Shown here: one piece after another, positions 33,457 through 42,917 of the stretch
Numbering within the stretch: the stretch's first letter is position 1
Layout of the letters: each line of letters begins with the position of its first letter
Translations under genes and position numbers: made by a program
Assembly: GCF_024138125.1 (NCBI RefSeq)
Contig: NZ_CP099993.1
Location: 2,790,001-2,854,000 of the forward strand
DNA length: 64,000 nt
Reading direction: 5' to 3'
Source of the DNA: Halorussus salilacus
GTDB lineage: Archaea > Halobacteriota > Halobacteria > Halobacteriales > Haladaptataceae
The notes under the pieces: generated by a model
Database searches by the model: none
What the model was told of the DNA's origin: nothing
Seen by the model: only the letters and a program-made list of their open reading frames with translations

Positions 33457-34518
33457 ATGACAGACGCGAGCGCCGAGACGCTGGAAGAGCGGGTGATGGG
33501 AGCGGTCGAACAGCGACGCGAGGTCGTCAACGACGCCATCGTCGAGGACCTCCCCGTCGACGAGCCCGAACGGCTCTACGAGGCCGCGCGGTACCTGCTC
33601 GACGCGGGCGGCAAGCGCCTGCGGCCGACCGTGCTGTTGCTCGTTGCCGAGGCGCTCGCGGACGCCGACGCCGACCCCGAGACGACCGACTACCGGGCGT
33701 TCCCCGGGCTCGCGGGCAACGACGTCGACGTGATGGCCGCCGCCGTCGCCATCGAGGTCATCCAGTCGTTCACGCTCATCCACGACGACATCATGGACGA
33801 CGACGACCTCCGGCGGGGGGTCCCGGCGGTCCACCGCGAGTACGACACCTCGACCGCGATTCTGGCGGGCGACACCCTCTACTCCAAGGCGTTCGAGATA
33901 CTGCTCGACGCCGACGCGCCCGCCGACCGCCTCGTCGGCGCGACCGACGTGCTGGCGACGACCTGCACCAACGTCTGCGAGGGGCAGGCCCTCGACATCG
34001 CGTTCGAGGGGCGCGACGACGTGCTCCCCGAGGAGTACCTCGACATGATCGAGCACAAGACCGCCGTGCTGTACGGCGCGTCGGCGACCATCCCGGCCAT
34101 CCTGCTCGGTGCCGACGACGAGACCGTCGAGCAGCTCTACCGGTACGGCATCGACGTGGGCCGGGCGTTCCAGATTCAGGACGACGTGCTCGACCTCACC
34201 GTTCCGAGCGAGAAACTCGGCAAACAGCGCGGGAGCGACCTCGTCGAGAACAAACAGACCATCATCACCCTCCACGCCCGCGAGCGGGGCGTGGACGTGG
34301 ACTCGCTGGTCGAGACCGACGACGTCGAGGCGGTGACCGAGGCCGAGATCGACGAGGCGGTCGCGGCGCTCGCAGACGCGGGAAGCATCGATTACGCCTC
34401 CGAGAAGGCCCGAGAACTGGTCGAGCGAGGGAAGGCGCGTCTCGAAGTCCTGCCCGACAACGAGGCGCGCGACCTGCTCGAAGGTATCGCAGACTACCTC
34501 ATCGAGCGCGAGTACTGA
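33457..34518 (+). CDS. idsA: Polyprenyl (geranylgeranyl-type) diphosphate synthase
   Basis: 353 residues. It joins isopentenyl diphosphate units to make the C20 or C25 precursors of archaeal ether lipids. Both aspartate-rich motifs are present: HDDIMDDDDLRRG (about 108-120) and FQIQDDVLDLTV (about 240-251). GGKRLRPTVLLLVAEAL upstream of the first motif is also typical. Chain length is not readable with certainty. Follows RNase J by one base. In haloarchaea this pair is usually near gltX, as here. Confidence 0.94.
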   Translation: MTDASAETLEERVMGAVEQRREVVNDAIVEDLPVDEPERLYEAARYLLDAGGKRLRPTVLLLVAEALADADADPETTDYRAFPGLAGNDVDVMAAAVAIEVIQSFTLIHDDIMDDDDLRRGVPAVHREYDTSTAILAGDTLYSKAFEILLDADAPADRLVGATDVLATTCTNVCEGQALDIAFEGRDDVLPEEYLDMIEHKTAVLYGASATIPAILLGADDETVEQLYRYGIDVGRAFQIQDDVLDLTVPSEKLGKQRGSDLVENKQTIITLHARERGVDVDSLVETDDVEAVTEAEIDEAVAALADAGSIDYASEKARELVERGKARLEVLPDNEARDLLEGIADYLIEREY

Positions 34519-34554
34519 GTCGCGTCGTCGCTTCGAAGTCGCCAGCGGGGGCGG

Positions 34555-34953
34555 CTACTCGTCGGTGAACTCCTTGTAGTGGGTGTGTTCGAGGTACTCT
34601 TCGAGCGTGGGCTGTCGCCAGTAGCGGACTACCTCGCTCCGGGCGTCGTAGTCCACCACGTCGGCACTGGCGATGGTGGGGAGGTGGTCCTCGCGGAGTT
34701 CCTCGGCGATCTCTTCGCGGAGGGACTCCGTGATGGGCACGTCGTCGGCGCGGGCCTCCCACATCGCAACCTCGTCTGCGAGCGTCTCGACTTCTGCGAA
34801 TCCGTCGTCGGTACCCATCAGGGCGTAGAGTGCGTACCGACGACGTTTCTCCGCGAGGAGGGCGAACAGGGTGTCGAACGAGGGTGTCGTGACTGCGCGT
34901 CCGCTCCGGAGGGCGTGTTCGTCAGTCGCCGAACGTACCGGGTCGTTGCTCAT
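34555..34953 (-). CDS. DUF7344-like winged-helix regulator
   Basis: 132 residues from the ATG at 34953. PSFDTLFALLAEKRRRYALYALMG (with a long charged helix following) is the HTH opening of haloarchaeal DUF7344 proteins; the middle has an E-E-L-R-E-D-H-L-P-x-I segment and the end VVDYDARSEVVRYWRQPTLEEYLEHT. Likely a DNA-binding repressor or sensor partner; target unknown. Convergent with the prenyl synthase. Confidence 0.78.
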   Translation of the reverse strand: MSNDPVRSATDEHALRSGRAVTTPSFDTLFALLAEKRRRYALYALMGTDDGFAEVETLADEVAMWEARADDVPITESLREEIAEELREDHLPTIASADVVDYDARSEVVRYWRQPTLEEYLEHTHYKEFTDE

Positions 34954-35062
34954 GGCGGGTGACCTCCAAGAACTCCTTTCGCCAGAGAGGCCAACAAACC
35001 CATGCCTCAATAATTAGGTGCGGCCGCGAGAGAGTGTCACACGGCCAATATCAGCCGTCTAA

Positions 35063-37045
35063 TCAATCGAGGAACGTCCCGACCAGCTTGCGCTGGGCCG
35101 CCCGGAGGTGCTGGTGGAGGGTGGGCGACGAGACGCCGAGCGAGTCGGCGACCTCCTCGGCGGTGCTCTCTCGGGGGTACTCGTAGTAGCCCGCGAAGTA
35201 CGCGGTCTGGAGCGCAGTCTGCTGTTTCTCGGTGAGCTCCCGGTTCAGGGTCTGTCGGAACTCCTTGGCGGTGTGGACCGGGCGACCGACCTCCTGCTTG
35301 CTCACGAGCTTCGCGTCGGGGAACGTCAATCGGAGGCTGTCGACGACCGACCTGACGTTCGCGTCCGAGGGCGCTTCGGTGACGTACTCGATGTCGCCGC
35401 CATCGATGGTCCCCGACTTGACCACGGTGCCAGCCTTGACGAGCCGGGTGACTCCCGTGTGCGAACAGAGGATTTCGAGCAGGCACTCGTCGGCGTCGTC
35501 GGTGACGACGCGGAACTCCTCGACGCCGCTCGCGTCGACGCCGCTCAGCGCGTCCCGAATCGCAGACGCCGACGCGTCCTCGACCGCCACGTATTCGAGC
35601 AGGCGGTCCTCGGAGACCTCCACGAACCCTTCGAGGACGAACCGACACTCCAGTTCCGCTGCCGTTCGGGCGAGCGCGGAGTCGGCGTCTCGAACCCGGA
35701 ACTCCAGCTCGATGGCGGTGTCGGCGAACAGCAGGTTCCGGTTCTTGACCGCGTTGATAGCGAACGCGACCACCTCCGCGAGGGCTTCGAGCGCGCTCTG
35801 CTCCCGGTCGCCGAACGGTCGCGAGCACGCGCCGCTGATCCCGAGGACGCCGTAGTTGGTGTTGCCGTAGGTCAGCGGCAGGAGGACCGCCGAGGACATC
35901 TCAAGGTCCAGCATGCACTCGCGCTCGTGCTCGGAGAGTCGGGCGTCGGTCGACACGTCCGGGACGACGACCGATTCGCCCGCCTGCACGACGCGCGTGA
36001 AGGAGTTTCCCCCCTCCGACCGGGCGCTAGTGGCCTCGACGAGTCGCTCGACGCCCTCGCGGTCGGCTCCCGCGATGACGCTCGGGTCCATGCGCTCGTC
36101 TTTGACCCACGGCCCGCCGATCCACGCGAACTGGTAGAACTCCGAGTCGGCCAACCCCTCACAGACGGTGCGCTCGACCTCCTCTCGGGTCCCCGACTCG
36201 ACCAGCGAGTCGAGGATGCCGTGGATCAGGTCGTTGATGCGGTTGAGCGTCTCCAGTTCGTCCCCGCGGGCGGTCAGTCGTCGCTCGTTCTCCCGGCGGT
36301 CGGTCACGTCGCGGGCGACCCAGACGACCGCATCGCGACCGTCGATGTCGCTCCCGAGCGGCGCGGTCCGACCCTCGAACCAGCGTTCGCCCGCGTCGGT
36401 GTCGACCCGGTACTCGATGGTCTCGACCCCGCCGGTCGACAGCGTCGTGCGGATGTGTTCGAGGAACCGGTCGGCCATCGACTCCTCGAACGCGTCGTAG
36501 AGGGTCTGGCCCACGAGTCGCTCGCGCTCGACCGTTTCGAGGTCGGCGGTGGTCGGCCCCGAGAGCAGTTCGAGGTACCGGCCGTCCTCGTCGATGATGA
36601 AGGCGACGTCGGGGAAGGCGTTGGTCAGCTCGCGCATGCGGTCGCCGGTCAGTCCCGAGTCGGCCTCGACGCTGGTGGCGGCGACCGCGCGCCCGACCCG
36701 CTTGCGGAGCGACTCGCCGCCCGCGTCCTTGGGGAGGTAGTCGGTCACGCCCTTCCCGAGGGCCTCGCTGGCGACCGCTTCGCTCCCCGAGTCGGTGAAC
36801 AGGACCACCGGCAGATTGGGGTGGTCGTCGCGGATGGTTTCGAGCAGGTCGATGCCGTCGCCGTCGGGCAGGTCGTACTCGGTGACCACGCAGTCGACGT
36901 CGCCGCAGTCGGCGAGTCGCTCCCGCGCGGCGGCGACGGAACCGACGCTGGTGACCGCGACGCCGTGTGAAGCCAGCGACGCGGGCGGTTCCTCGGCGTC
37001 GACGTAGACGAGCCGGACGGCCGTCGCGTCTCGATTGGGAGTCAC
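35063..37045 (-). CDS. Response-regulator receiver/PAS/GAF/bat-type HTH transcription regulator
   Basis: 660 residues from a GTG at 37045. Domains in order: receiver (about 10-120; phospho-Asp in VVTEYDLPDGDG, Lys in DYLPKDAGG), PAS (about 135-250; VAFIIDEDGRYLELLSG), GAF (about 270-415; VPDVSTDARLSEHERECML), a bacterio-opsin-activator (bat) domain (about 430-590) and a C-terminal HTH_10 (TEKQQTALQTAYFAGYYEYP, then LGVSSPTLHQHLRAAQRKL). It probably receives a phosphate and a small-molecule or redox signal and controls transcription. No cognate histidine kinase is adjacent. It is transcribed divergently from gltX. Confidence 0.92.
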   Translation of the reverse strand: MTPNRDATAVRLVYVDAEEPPASLASHGVAVTSVGSVAAARERLADCGDVDCVVTEYDLPDGDGIDLLETIRDDHPNLPVVLFTDSGSEAVASEALGKGVTDYLPKDAGGESLRKRVGRAVAATSVEADSGLTGDRMRELTNAFPDVAFIIDEDGRYLELLSGPTTADLETVERERLVGQTLYDAFEESMADRFLEHIRTTLSTGGVETIEYRVDTDAGERWFEGRTAPLGSDIDGRDAVVWVARDVTDRRENERRLTARGDELETLNRINDLIHGILDSLVESGTREEVERTVCEGLADSEFYQFAWIGGPWVKDERMDPSVIAGADREGVERLVEATSARSEGGNSFTRVVQAGESVVVPDVSTDARLSEHERECMLDLEMSSAVLLPLTYGNTNYGVLGISGACSRPFGDREQSALEALAEVVAFAINAVKNRNLLFADTAIELEFRVRDADSALARTAAELECRFVLEGFVEVSEDRLLEYVAVEDASASAIRDALSGVDASGVEEFRVVTDDADECLLEILCSHTGVTRLVKAGTVVKSGTIDGGDIEYVTEAPSDANVRSVVDSLRLTFPDAKLVSKQEVGRPVHTAKEFRQTLNRELTEKQQTALQTAYFAGYYEYPRESTAEEVADSLGVSSPTLHQHLRAAQRKLVGTFLD

Positions 37046-37107
37046 GCTCTGGGAAGCGGTACGTTCGGCTTCACCTAAGCGTCTCGGTTAGCTAGCGCAC
37101 ACGTTCG

Positions 37108-37147
37108 GCGACCGCGGGGTCGGTCGGACGACCGACCCCGCGGTCGC
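37108..37147. repeat. Perfect 19-bp-arm hairpin before gltX
   Basis: Arms 37108-37126 and 37129-37147 are exact inverted copies, with a 2-base loop. Lies between the regulator and gltX start codons. Confidence 0.9.
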
Positions 37148-37152
37148 TCGCG

Positions 37153-37196
37153 CGTTCGAGCGAATCCGGTTCAGTTTTCCCCCGGACGCTCGAACG
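37153..37196. repeat. Second inverted repeat before gltX
   Basis: Arms cgttcgagcg (37153-37162) and cgctcgaacg (37187-37196), with an additional tccgg/ccgga pairing inside. It ends eight bases before the gltX ATG at 37205. Confidence 0.7.
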
Positions 37197-37204
37197 ACTC
37201 CCCA

Positions 37205-38929
37205 ATGAACGACGAACTCCGAGAGCGGATCGAGACGGAGGCAGAGATTCACGCGCTCGTGAACGCGGTCAAACACGACAGCGACGCCGACGTGGGCGCG
37301 GTGATGGGGCCGCTGATGGGCGAGAACCCCGACTTCCGCCAGCACGGCGACGAGATTCCGGGCGTCATCGGCCCCGTGGTCTCGCGGGTCAACGGCCTCG
37401 ACGCCGACGAGCGCCGCGACCGGCTCGCCGAACTCGCGCCCGAGTGGCTGGCGGAGTTAGAGAGCGAGGACGAGGGCGAGGACCATCCCCTGCCGGACCT
37501 CCCGAACGCCGAGGAGTACGACGACATCCGGATGCGGTGTGCCCCGAACCCCAACGGCCCGTGGCACATCGGCCACGCCCGAATGCCCGCGGTCATCGGC
37601 ACCTACGCCGACCGCTACGACGGGGAGTTCATCGTGCGGTTCGACGACACCGACCCCGAGACCAAGCGGCCCATGCTGTGGGCCTACGACGAGATTCTGG
37701 AGGAGGTCGAGTACCTCGGCTTCGAGCCCGCCGAGGTGTACCGCGCGAGCGACCGCCTCGACATCTACTACGACCACGCCCGCGACCTCATCGAGAAGGG
37801 CGGGGCCTACACCTGCTCGTGTTCGGGCGAGGAGTTCTCCGACCTGAAGAACTCGGCCGAACCCTGCCCCCACCGCGAGAAGGACCCCGAGACGACCATG
37901 GCGGAGTTCGAGGCGATGGTCGACGGCGAGCACGAGTCGGGCGAGATGGTCCTCCGGGTCAAGACCGACATCGAGCACAAGAACCCCGCGCTCCGGGACT
38001 GGGTCGCGTTCCGCATCATCGACACGCCCCACCCCCGCGAGGAGGCCGAGGAGTTCCGGTGCTGGCCCATGCTCGACTTCCAGTCGGGCGTCGACGACCA
38101 CCTCACGGGCGTCACCCACATCATCCGGGGCATCGACCTCCAAGATTCGGCCAAGCGCCAGCGCTTCGTCTACGACTACTTCGACTGGGAGTACCCCGAG
38201 GTGGTCCACTGGGGCCACGTTCAGGTCGACGAGTACGACGTGAAGATGTCGACCTCGACCATCCGGGAGCTCATCGAGGACGGCGAACTCGACGGCTGGG
38301 ACGACCCGCGCGCGCCGACCATCCCGAGCGTCCGACGACGCGGGATTCGGGGCGAAGCGCTCGTGAACGCGATGGTCGAACTCGGCACCTCCACGTCCAA
38401 CGTCGACCTCGCGATGAGTTCGGTGTACGCCAACAACCGCGAACTCGTCGACGACGAGGCCGACCGCTACTTCTTCGTGCGCGAACCCCACGTCGACTTC
38501 ACGGTCACCGGCGACGCCCCCGACTCGGCGCATCCGCCGGTCCACCCCGACCACGAGGACCGCGGAACGCGCGACATCGACCCGGGCAACCGGGTCCGCA
38601 TCGAGGAGGCCGACGTTCCGGCAGACGGCGAGCGCGTCTGGCTCAAGGGATTCGGCTGTTTCCGACGTGCCGACGACGAACTCGACTACGTCGGCGACGA
38701 CATCTCCGCGGTCCGCGAGGAGGGCGTCGACGTGATCCACTGGGTGCCCGCCGACAGCGCCACCCTGACCCAGATGCGCCGCAAGGAGGGCGACGTGGTC
38801 GGCTACGCCGAACCCGGCTTCCGAGAGGCCGACCCCGACGAGATGGTCCAGTTCGAGCGCGTCGGCTTCGCCCGCGTGGACCGTCAGGAGGCCGACGACG
38901 AGACGGTCGTCTACTTCGCCCACGAGTGA
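37205..38929 (+). CDS. gltX: Glutamyl-tRNA synthetase (archaeal, non-discriminating type)
   Basis: 574 residues. Charges tRNA(Glu), and in haloarchaea probably also tRNA(Gln) before amidation. The class I HIGH motif reads PNGPWHIGHARM (about 112-123). The KMSKS equivalent is DVKMSTSTIRELIEDG (about 345-360). FIVRFDDTDPETKRPM lies downstream of the HIGH motif. The N-terminal about 100 residues are a helical extension typical of the archaeal enzyme. Two perfect inverted repeats lie upstream. Confidence 0.95.
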   Translation: MNDELRERIETEAEIHALVNAVKHDSDADVGAVMGPLMGENPDFRQHGDEIPGVIGPVVSRVNGLDADERRDRLAELAPEWLAELESEDEGEDHPLPDLPNAEEYDDIRMRCAPNPNGPWHIGHARMPAVIGTYADRYDGEFIVRFDDTDPETKRPMLWAYDEILEEVEYLGFEPAEVYRASDRLDIYYDHARDLIEKGGAYTCSCSGEEFSDLKNSAEPCPHREKDPETTMAEFEAMVDGEHESGEMVLRVKTDIEHKNPALRDWVAFRIIDTPHPREEAEEFRCWPMLDFQSGVDDHLTGVTHIIRGIDLQDSAKRQRFVYDYFDWEYPEVVHWGHVQVDEYDVKMSTSTIRELIEDGELDGWDDPRAPTIPSVRRRGIRGEALVNAMVELGTSTSNVDLAMSSVYANNRELVDDEADRYFFVREPHVDFTVTGDAPDSAHPPVHPDHEDRGTRDIDPGNRVRIEEADVPADGERVWLKGFGCFRRADDELDYVGDDISAVREEGVDVIHWVPADSATLTQMRRKEGDVVGYAEPGFREADPDEMVQFERVGFARVDRQEADDETVVYFAHE

Positions 38930-38983
38930 GCGGTCCGAACTCCGAGCGAAACGCATTCCTATTTCCGCTGACGAGTTCGCGAC

Positions 38984-39463
38984 GTGCGACATCGCGCCCT
39001 CGTTCTCTGCGTCGCGCTCGCGGCCCTGCTCGTCCTCGCAGGGTGTTCTGCGTTCGCGCCCGTCAGGGGAACCGATTCCGGCCCCGACGACCCGCCGGTC
39101 CTCCGGGACCTCGCGGTCCAGAACTACGACAATACCTCCCACACGGTCGAGCTGGTCGTTCTCGACGACGAGGAAGGCGTCGTCCACTGGACGACCCGAG
39201 AGATAGAGGGCAAAAGCCGCGACGACACCCGAGGCACCGTGGTCGACGGTGCCATCGTCGACCCGCCGAGCGTCGCCAACTCCACGCGCGAGTACACCGT
39301 CCTCGTGCGACTCGACAGCGCATCCGACGGGGTTCGGTATGAGGTACCGCCAGACGGAGCGTCCGACTGCTACAGCCTCGGGGTCCACATCCGCGACGGG
39401 AAACTCACGGGACCGATGACCAATCACTGGAACGACGACCACGGCTACTGTTCGGACCCCTGA
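38984..39463 (+). CDS. Small Sec-type lipoprotein of unknown function
   Basis: 159 residues from a GTG at 38984. The signal (ALVLCVALAALLVLAGC) is of the Sec type with an LAGC lipobox, unlike the Tat signals of most exported proteins here. The mature part is a compact beta-rich domain (VLRDLAVQNYDNTSHTVELV, then REYTVLVRLDSAS) with two Cys in the C-terminal half. Transthyretin-like or immunoglobulin-like folding is plausible; no function can be given. Confidence 0.8.
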   Translation: MRHRALVLCVALAALLVLAGCSAFAPVRGTDSGPDDPPVLRDLAVQNYDNTSHTVELVVLDDEEGVVHWTTREIEGKSRDDTRGTVVDGAIVDPPSVANSTREYTVLVRLDSASDGVRYEVPPDGASDCYSLGVHIRDGKLTGPMTNHWNDDHGYCSDP

Positions 39464-39467
39464 CTCC

Positions 39468-39632
39468 TCACGGCCACTCGTCCTCGCGCCCCGCCAGCGG
39501 TTCGGCGACCACGCCGTCGCGCTGGGCCAGCGCGCGAGCGTGGCCGGGACAGACCGGGCGGTTCTCGGCCCACGGAACATGAAGTCGAACCGCGGCGCGT
39601 TCCGAACAACCGTCTTCGGTGCACTCGGTCAC
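39468..39632 (-). CDS. Zinc-knuckle-like microprotein
   Basis: 54 residues from a GTG at 39632 to TGA at 39468, too short for most gene finders. It begins TECTEDGCSERAAVRLHVPW and continues RPVCPGHARALAQ: a CxxxxC pair, then C and H in CPGH form a four-ligand zinc knuckle. Starts 22 bases past the tmcA stop on the same strand, so it is probably co-transcribed with tmcA. Confidence 0.7.
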   Translation of the reverse strand: MTECTEDGCSERAAVRLHVPWAENRPVCPGHARALAQRDGVVAEPLAGREDEWP

Positions 39633-39654
39633 GGCCGACCCTACTCCCCGGGTC

Positions 39655-41949
39655 CTAATCGGTGTACCGCCGTTTCTCGGCCACCGCCGACTCGTCGCCG
39701 TAGCGGTCGACCAGCGGCTCGTAGGCGTCGCCGAGCGCCCGCATGCACTGGCCCGCCGAGTGGAACCCGAGTTCGTCGGCGACGCGAGGCCACGGGTGAC
39801 CCTGCAGGACCTTCCGGACCAGCAGGCGCTCCTCGCGCGCCGAGAGCGGCGGGTCGGCTCCCGCCGACCCGCCGCTCTCGACGAAGTGCTTGAGCGCGAC
39901 CCGGCGGAACGGCCGGGGCGCGGCGTCGTAGAGGCCCGGTCCGTAGGCGCTGGCGGCGACCGCGCGCCAGTCCCACGGAGAGAGGTCGAGGTCGACCTCG
40001 GCGTCGACCGACCGGAGGAGTTCCCGGACCACGTCGGGGTCGGCGTCGCGCAGGGGGTCGGCGAGCATCGACGCGACTCGGGAGGCGAACCACCGGGCGT
40101 GGCGGTCGTGGAGGTCCGCTCCCTTCCCGTTCAGGGGGTCGAGCATGAGCGCGGAGTACTCGCCGCTCGTGTCGTTTCTGGTGGTCGAGAGCTGGACCGC
40201 GCGGTAGCCGTTCTCGCGCCAGAACCGCAGGAGCTCTGGGGTCGCGCCGTAGCCGACCCCGAGCCAGTCGAGGTCATCGGCGAACTCCCCGCGGACCGCT
40301 GCGAGCAGGCGCGAGCCGAGCCCGCTCGACCGGACTGCGTGGTGGACCGCGATGCGCATCACCCGCAGGCCCTCGGGGACGCCCGCCTCCTCGTCGCGGA
40401 GCTGGGAGGTCAGCACGTCAGGGAGCATGTTCCCTCGGACGCGCCCGCCCTCGTACATGTGTTCGCGTACGTCCGCGGGGAGGTTGCCCTCGCGGGCCAG
40501 TAGCGCCACCGCGACGACGTGGTCACCGCCGGTCGCGGGGCCCTCGCGGACCAGTGCCCGGACCGCGAGGTTGGGCGCGTCCAGCAACCGCGCGAGGTCG
40601 TCGGGCTCGGTCCGGTAGTGGGCCAACACGAGCAGCCCGAACGCCTCCCGGAGGAGCGTCTCGTCGGCGAGGAGGTCGTCGGGCGAGAAGTCGCGGTACT
40701 CGACCGAATCCGGAGTTGCACCTGCGACGACCCCCTCGACCGGCGGCCGCGCGTCGAGCAGGAGCGCGCGGAACGCCCACGCCTCGACGGGGTCGCCCGC
40801 GGCGTACCGGATGGGTTCGTCGAGTCGGGTCTCGACCACCTCGTGGTCGCTCTCTGCGAGTCGGTCGCGGAACCGGACCGCGAAGCCCCTGCCCGCGCCC
40901 TCGTAGCCGTGGACGGTCGTGGCGAACGCGACCCGGCGCGCGTCGAGGAAGCGTTCGAGCAGACGGACCGAGAGCGCGGCGGCCTCGTCGACGAAGACCA
41001 CGTCGGGGTCGCCCGGAAGGTCGGCGGCCGCGGTCGGTTTCTCGAAGCGAACCCGGCCGCCGGTCCCGTCGCACAGACGGATTTCTCGGGGCGGGTCGCC
41101 GTCGGTCTCTACCTCGCGGCCGAGCGACTCCAACAGCGCCGCCGCTCGGACGAACACCTCGCGCGAACTCCGATACTCCGGGGCGGTGACCAGCACGTCC
41201 CCGCCTTCCGCCGCGAGCGCCCCGGCCGCGATGCCCGCGGCGCTCGACTTCCCCCGGCCGCGGTCGGCCTCCACGACCGCGGCGGTCCCATCCTCGCGCA
41301 GGGCTTCGAGGTCCCGGACGACAGCTATCTGGTCGCCCGTGAGACAGGCGTCGTAGGCCGCGTCGGGGAACGCGCGGTCGTCGGGCAGCCGCGGCGCTTC
41401 GTCGGCGGTCGAGAGCCGCGGCGCTGGTCGAGTCAGGCCGTCGCGCTCGATGGTCTCCTCGCCCCCCTCGTCCACGCTCACGATGGCGACGCCGGGGTGG
41501 GCGCGCAGGGTCCCGACGAACCGCCGCCGGAACCGCCCGGTCACGTCGCCGAGGGTCACGGGCGGCACCGCGAGCGTCTCGTCGAAGTCGGTCCGGCGGT
41601 CGGGGAACTCATCGAGCGCGGGCATCAGGATGACGAACAGGCCGCCGCCGTCGGCCGCGCCGACGACTCGCCCCACCGCGTTCGGTCGGAAGTCGGCGTG
41701 GCAGTCGAGGACGACGCACTCGCGGGTCGTCCCGAGCAGGCGGTCGGCGCGCTTCGGGCCGACCCGCTCGCAGTCGAGGCTCCCGGTGCCGACGAGGGTG
41801 GTGGCCGCGCGCTCGACGCCGCTGGCGTCGAGCGCGCGGTCGGCCGCCCGGTAGCAGGCGTCGCGGTCGCCAGCGAGGACGAGGAGGCGTCGCTCGTCGG
41901 TCGCTCGGGCCTCCTCGCGGAGCGCGGCGGCGACCTCGGCGAGGGTCAT
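39655..41949 (-). CDS. tmcA: tRNA(Met)/rRNA cytidine N4-acetyltransferase
   Basis: 764 residues. It acetylates cytidines in RNA using acetyl-CoA and ATP. Domains in order: an N-terminal DUF1726-like domain (about 1-200), a helicase-like P-loop domain with GRGKSSAAGIAAGAL (about 230-245) and DVVFVDEAAAL as Walker B, a GNAT acetyltransferase domain (about 440-590; VMRIAVHHAVRSSGLGSRL is the acetyl-CoA loop, followed by WLGVGYGATPELLRFW) and a C-terminal tRNA-binding part. It matches TmcA/NAT10 family order and length. Confidence 0.94.
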   Translation of the reverse strand: MTLAEVAAALREEARATDERRLLVLAGDRDACYRAADRALDASGVERAATTLVGTGSLDCERVGPKRADRLLGTTRECVVLDCHADFRPNAVGRVVGAADGGGLFVILMPALDEFPDRRTDFDETLAVPPVTLGDVTGRFRRRFVGTLRAHPGVAIVSVDEGGEETIERDGLTRPAPRLSTADEAPRLPDDRAFPDAAYDACLTGDQIAVVRDLEALREDGTAAVVEADRGRGKSSAAGIAAGALAAEGGDVLVTAPEYRSSREVFVRAAALLESLGREVETDGDPPREIRLCDGTGGRVRFEKPTAAADLPGDPDVVFVDEAAALSVRLLERFLDARRVAFATTVHGYEGAGRGFAVRFRDRLAESDHEVVETRLDEPIRYAAGDPVEAWAFRALLLDARPPVEGVVAGATPDSVEYRDFSPDDLLADETLLREAFGLLVLAHYRTEPDDLARLLDAPNLAVRALVREGPATGGDHVVAVALLAREGNLPADVREHMYEGGRVRGNMLPDVLTSQLRDEEAGVPEGLRVMRIAVHHAVRSSGLGSRLLAAVRGEFADDLDWLGVGYGATPELLRFWRENGYRAVQLSTTRNDTSGEYSALMLDPLNGKGADLHDRHARWFASRVASMLADPLRDADPDVVRELLRSVDAEVDLDLSPWDWRAVAASAYGPGLYDAAPRPFRRVALKHFVESGGSAGADPPLSAREERLLVRKVLQGHPWPRVADELGFHSAGQCMRALGDAYEPLVDRYGDESAVAEKRRYTD

Positions 41950-42300
41950 GTCCGGGGGTTGTTCCGACGCGAGTATGGGCGTTGCGACTCGGGGCGTTGG
42001 GACTCGTCGCGTCGAGCGCTCTCTGCTCGCCGGTGAGATGGCTCAGCCGTTTCCGGTTAGTCGGACTGGCGGTCGCGAGGTGGGGGCGGCGGCGTCGCCC
42101 GCGGCGCGGGCGACGCCGCCGCCTGTTCGACACTGCCGACTGACTCGCCGACTATCTGCCCCGCAACCGCGCGAAACGTCCACGCCGGATTGGTCTCGGC
42201 TTCGGATTTAAACCCTCGCGTCGCTTGGGTCGATTCCGGTGCGTTTCGGGTATTCGATAGATTCCGAAGACCTTTGTCATGTGACTCCCTCGCCCGCGGT
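41950..42300. other. Divergent intergenic space between tmcA and a GNAT gene
   Basis: 351 bases with no supportable gene. It holds the 18-bp-arm hairpin at 42085-42123 and an A/T box (atttaaacc, 42206-42214) plus a weaker one near 42250 that may serve the GNAT gene. Confidence 0.5.
42085..42123. repeat. Perfect 18-bp-arm hairpin between tmcA and the GNAT gene
   Basis: Arms 42085-42102 and 42106-42123 are exact inverted copies made of only C, G and T/A at two places; loop of 3 bases. Confidence 0.85.
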
Positions 42301-42855
42301 ATGCCCGGCCCCGTCTATCTCTCCGGCGAGCGCGTCGAGCTCCGAGTCACCGAGCGCGAGGACGTGGAGTTCCTCCAGCGCGCGCGGAGCGACCCGGACC
42401 TCCGGACGCCGCTGACGTTCACCGAACCCCGGACCCGCGAGCAGGTCGAAGCGTTCTACGAGAACACGATTTCGGCCGACAACGGCGACGCGAACTTCCT
42501 GATCTGTCCGGCGGGAGGCGACGACCCCGTGGGCGAGGCCAACCTCTTTCGGGTCGAGGACGACCACGCCGAGGTGGCCTACTGGCTCCTGCCGGAGGCC
42601 CGCGGCGAGGGGTACGCGACCGAGGCCGCCTCGCTACTGGTCGAGTACGCGTTCGAGACCCGGGGTCTCCGGCGCGCGTACGCCCGCGTGGTCGATTTCA
42701 ACGAGGGGTCCCGAACGCTGTTGGACCGACTCGGCTTCTCCGAGGAGGGACGCCTGCGCGACCACGTCTTCCTCGACGGCGCGTATCGCGACGTGCTGTT
42801 CTACGGCCTGCTCCGCGAGGAGTGGGACGAGCGGGACGAGTGGACCGAAGCGTAG
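42301..42855 (+). CDS. GNAT-family N-acetyltransferase, RimJ/RimL-like
   Basis: 184 residues from the ATG at 42301. It follows the RimJ/RimL/ElaA-type plan: LSGERVELRVTEREDVEFLQR at the start, PVGEANLFRVEDDHAEVAYW in the middle, and the acetyl-CoA binding loop PEARGEGYATEAASLLVEYAF (positions about 97-117, here given in part). RRAYARVVDFNEGSRTLLDRLGF is the typical final motif. Substrate unknown; RimJ/L enzymes acetylate protein N-termini or small molecules. Confidence 0.92.
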   Translation: MPGPVYLSGERVELRVTEREDVEFLQRARSDPDLRTPLTFTEPRTREQVEAFYENTISADNGDANFLICPAGGDDPVGEANLFRVEDDHAEVAYWLLPEARGEGYATEAASLLVEYAFETRGLRRAYARVVDFNEGSRTLLDRLGFSEEGRLRDHVFLDGAYRDVLFYGLLREEWDERDEWTEA

Positions 42856-42917
42856 CGACGGAGTGGCCCAACTTCCCGTGTCTTGGTTTCGCACGCCCGC
42901 GGCGGCATTTGAAAGCG

